From UBA9547 sp044349205 (GTDB lineage: Bacteria; Bacteroidota; Bacteroidia; Cytophagales; UBA9547), in NCBI GenBank assembly GCA_044349205.1, contig JBIKRJ010000135.1, positions 1-6,639 on the forward strand: a stretch of DNA of 6,639 bases. Reading direction: 5' to 3'. Below the pieces are notes generated by a model. The model was not told the origin of the DNA. It saw nothing but the letters and a program-made list of their open reading frames with translations, and searched no databases. A program made the translations under genes and the position numbers. Every line of letters starts with the position of its first letter. The first letter of the stretch is position 1. Positions 6,365-6,639 of the stretch are shown here, one piece after another.

Positions 6365-6639
6365 ATAAACTCTTTTTGCTTACTTGTATTGCCTTGTTTG
6401 GTTTGCTTCTGTCTTGTACCAAAGTGCCTAATTTGACCGATTTTGATTCGGTAGCTTGGAAAAATGACCTAAACGGTTGCAATGGCGAAAGGCTGAAATT
6501 GGCTGAGATTCTGGAAGACCAGCGCCATGAATTGAAGATGATAGAAGCTCCTGAACTGAAAAAGATTTTAGGGCAGCCCAATGCTATCCAAATCATGGAA
6601 AGACAACAAAGATATTACATATATTGGATTCAAAATCCT
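6361..6639 (+). CDS. Uncharacterised lipoprotein, N-terminal part (cut by window edge)
   Basis: ATG at 6361 opens a frame of 93 codons with no stop before the window ends. The first 19 residues form a lipoprotein signal peptide: positive MNK, hydrophobic LFLLTCIALFGLL, then lipobox LLSC with Cys19 as the predicted lipidation site. The mature part begins TKVPNLTDFD and contains WKNDLNGCNGERLK (33-46), ELKKILGQPN (64-73) and a Tyr-rich strand RYYIYWIQ (84-91). The LG-P...YYIY layout recalls a group of small Bacteroidetes lipoproteins of unknown function and, more distantly, the SmpA/BamE-like fold; that similarity is only an impression. Its start overlaps the hemJ stop by four bases (ATGA), so translation is probably coupled and both genes share a transcript. 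An 86-codon open frame on the other strand (6336-6596) is a shadow. Location is expected to be the inner or outer membrane facing the periplasm. Confidence 0.85.
   Translation, partial: MNKLFLLTCIALFGLLLSCTKVPNLTDFDSVAWKNDLNGCNGERLKLAEILEDQRHELKMIEAPELKKILGQPNAIQIMERQQRYYIYWIQNP

Noticed and set aside
6336..6596. Minus-strand open frame of 86 codons at the right end
   Set aside because: It is antisense to the lipoprotein gene, which has a clear signal peptide and lipobox and a coupled start with hemJ.

Overview
The window looks like an ordinary chromosomal stretch from a member of the Bacteroidota, probably the Cytophagia or Flavobacteriia side of the phylum. The evidence is a DUF2723 membrane protein of the Bacteroidetes type, the long three-domain form of IspG, a DUF6728-type small membrane protein, several TAnnTTTG-like promoter elements, no clear Shine-Dalgarno sequences, and moderate-to-low GC content. 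No mobile element, CRISPR array, tRNA, rRNA or sign of recent transfer is visible.

Layout from left to right. Bases 1-266 (minus strand) hold the N-terminal half of a DUF985 cupin protein that runs off the left edge. A 183-base AT-rich divergent gap follows. Bases 450-3401 (plus strand) encode a 983-residue polytopic DUF2723 protein, a probable GT-C type O-mannosyltransferase-like enzyme. A strong hairpin terminator at 3419-3455 lies between this gene and the convergent minus-strand pair ispG (5704-3704) and a 58-residue single-pass membrane protein (3651-3475). A short divergent gap (5705-5836) separates ispG from a plus-strand gene for a HemJ/CopD-family membrane protein (5837-6364). That gene overlaps by four bases (ATGA) the start of a lipoprotein gene (6361 onward) that runs off the right edge.

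The genes do not form one dedicated system. IspG supplies isoprenoid precursors (MEP pathway), HemJ is a late haem-synthesis enzyme, and the DUF2723 protein and lipoprotein belong to the cell envelope. The most useful points for a reader are the overlooked 58-residue gene beside ispG, the lipoprotein with its translational coupling to hemJ, the start-site choices for three genes, and the possible link between the glycosyltransferase-like protein and exported proteins. I did not find a convincing undescribed system here.
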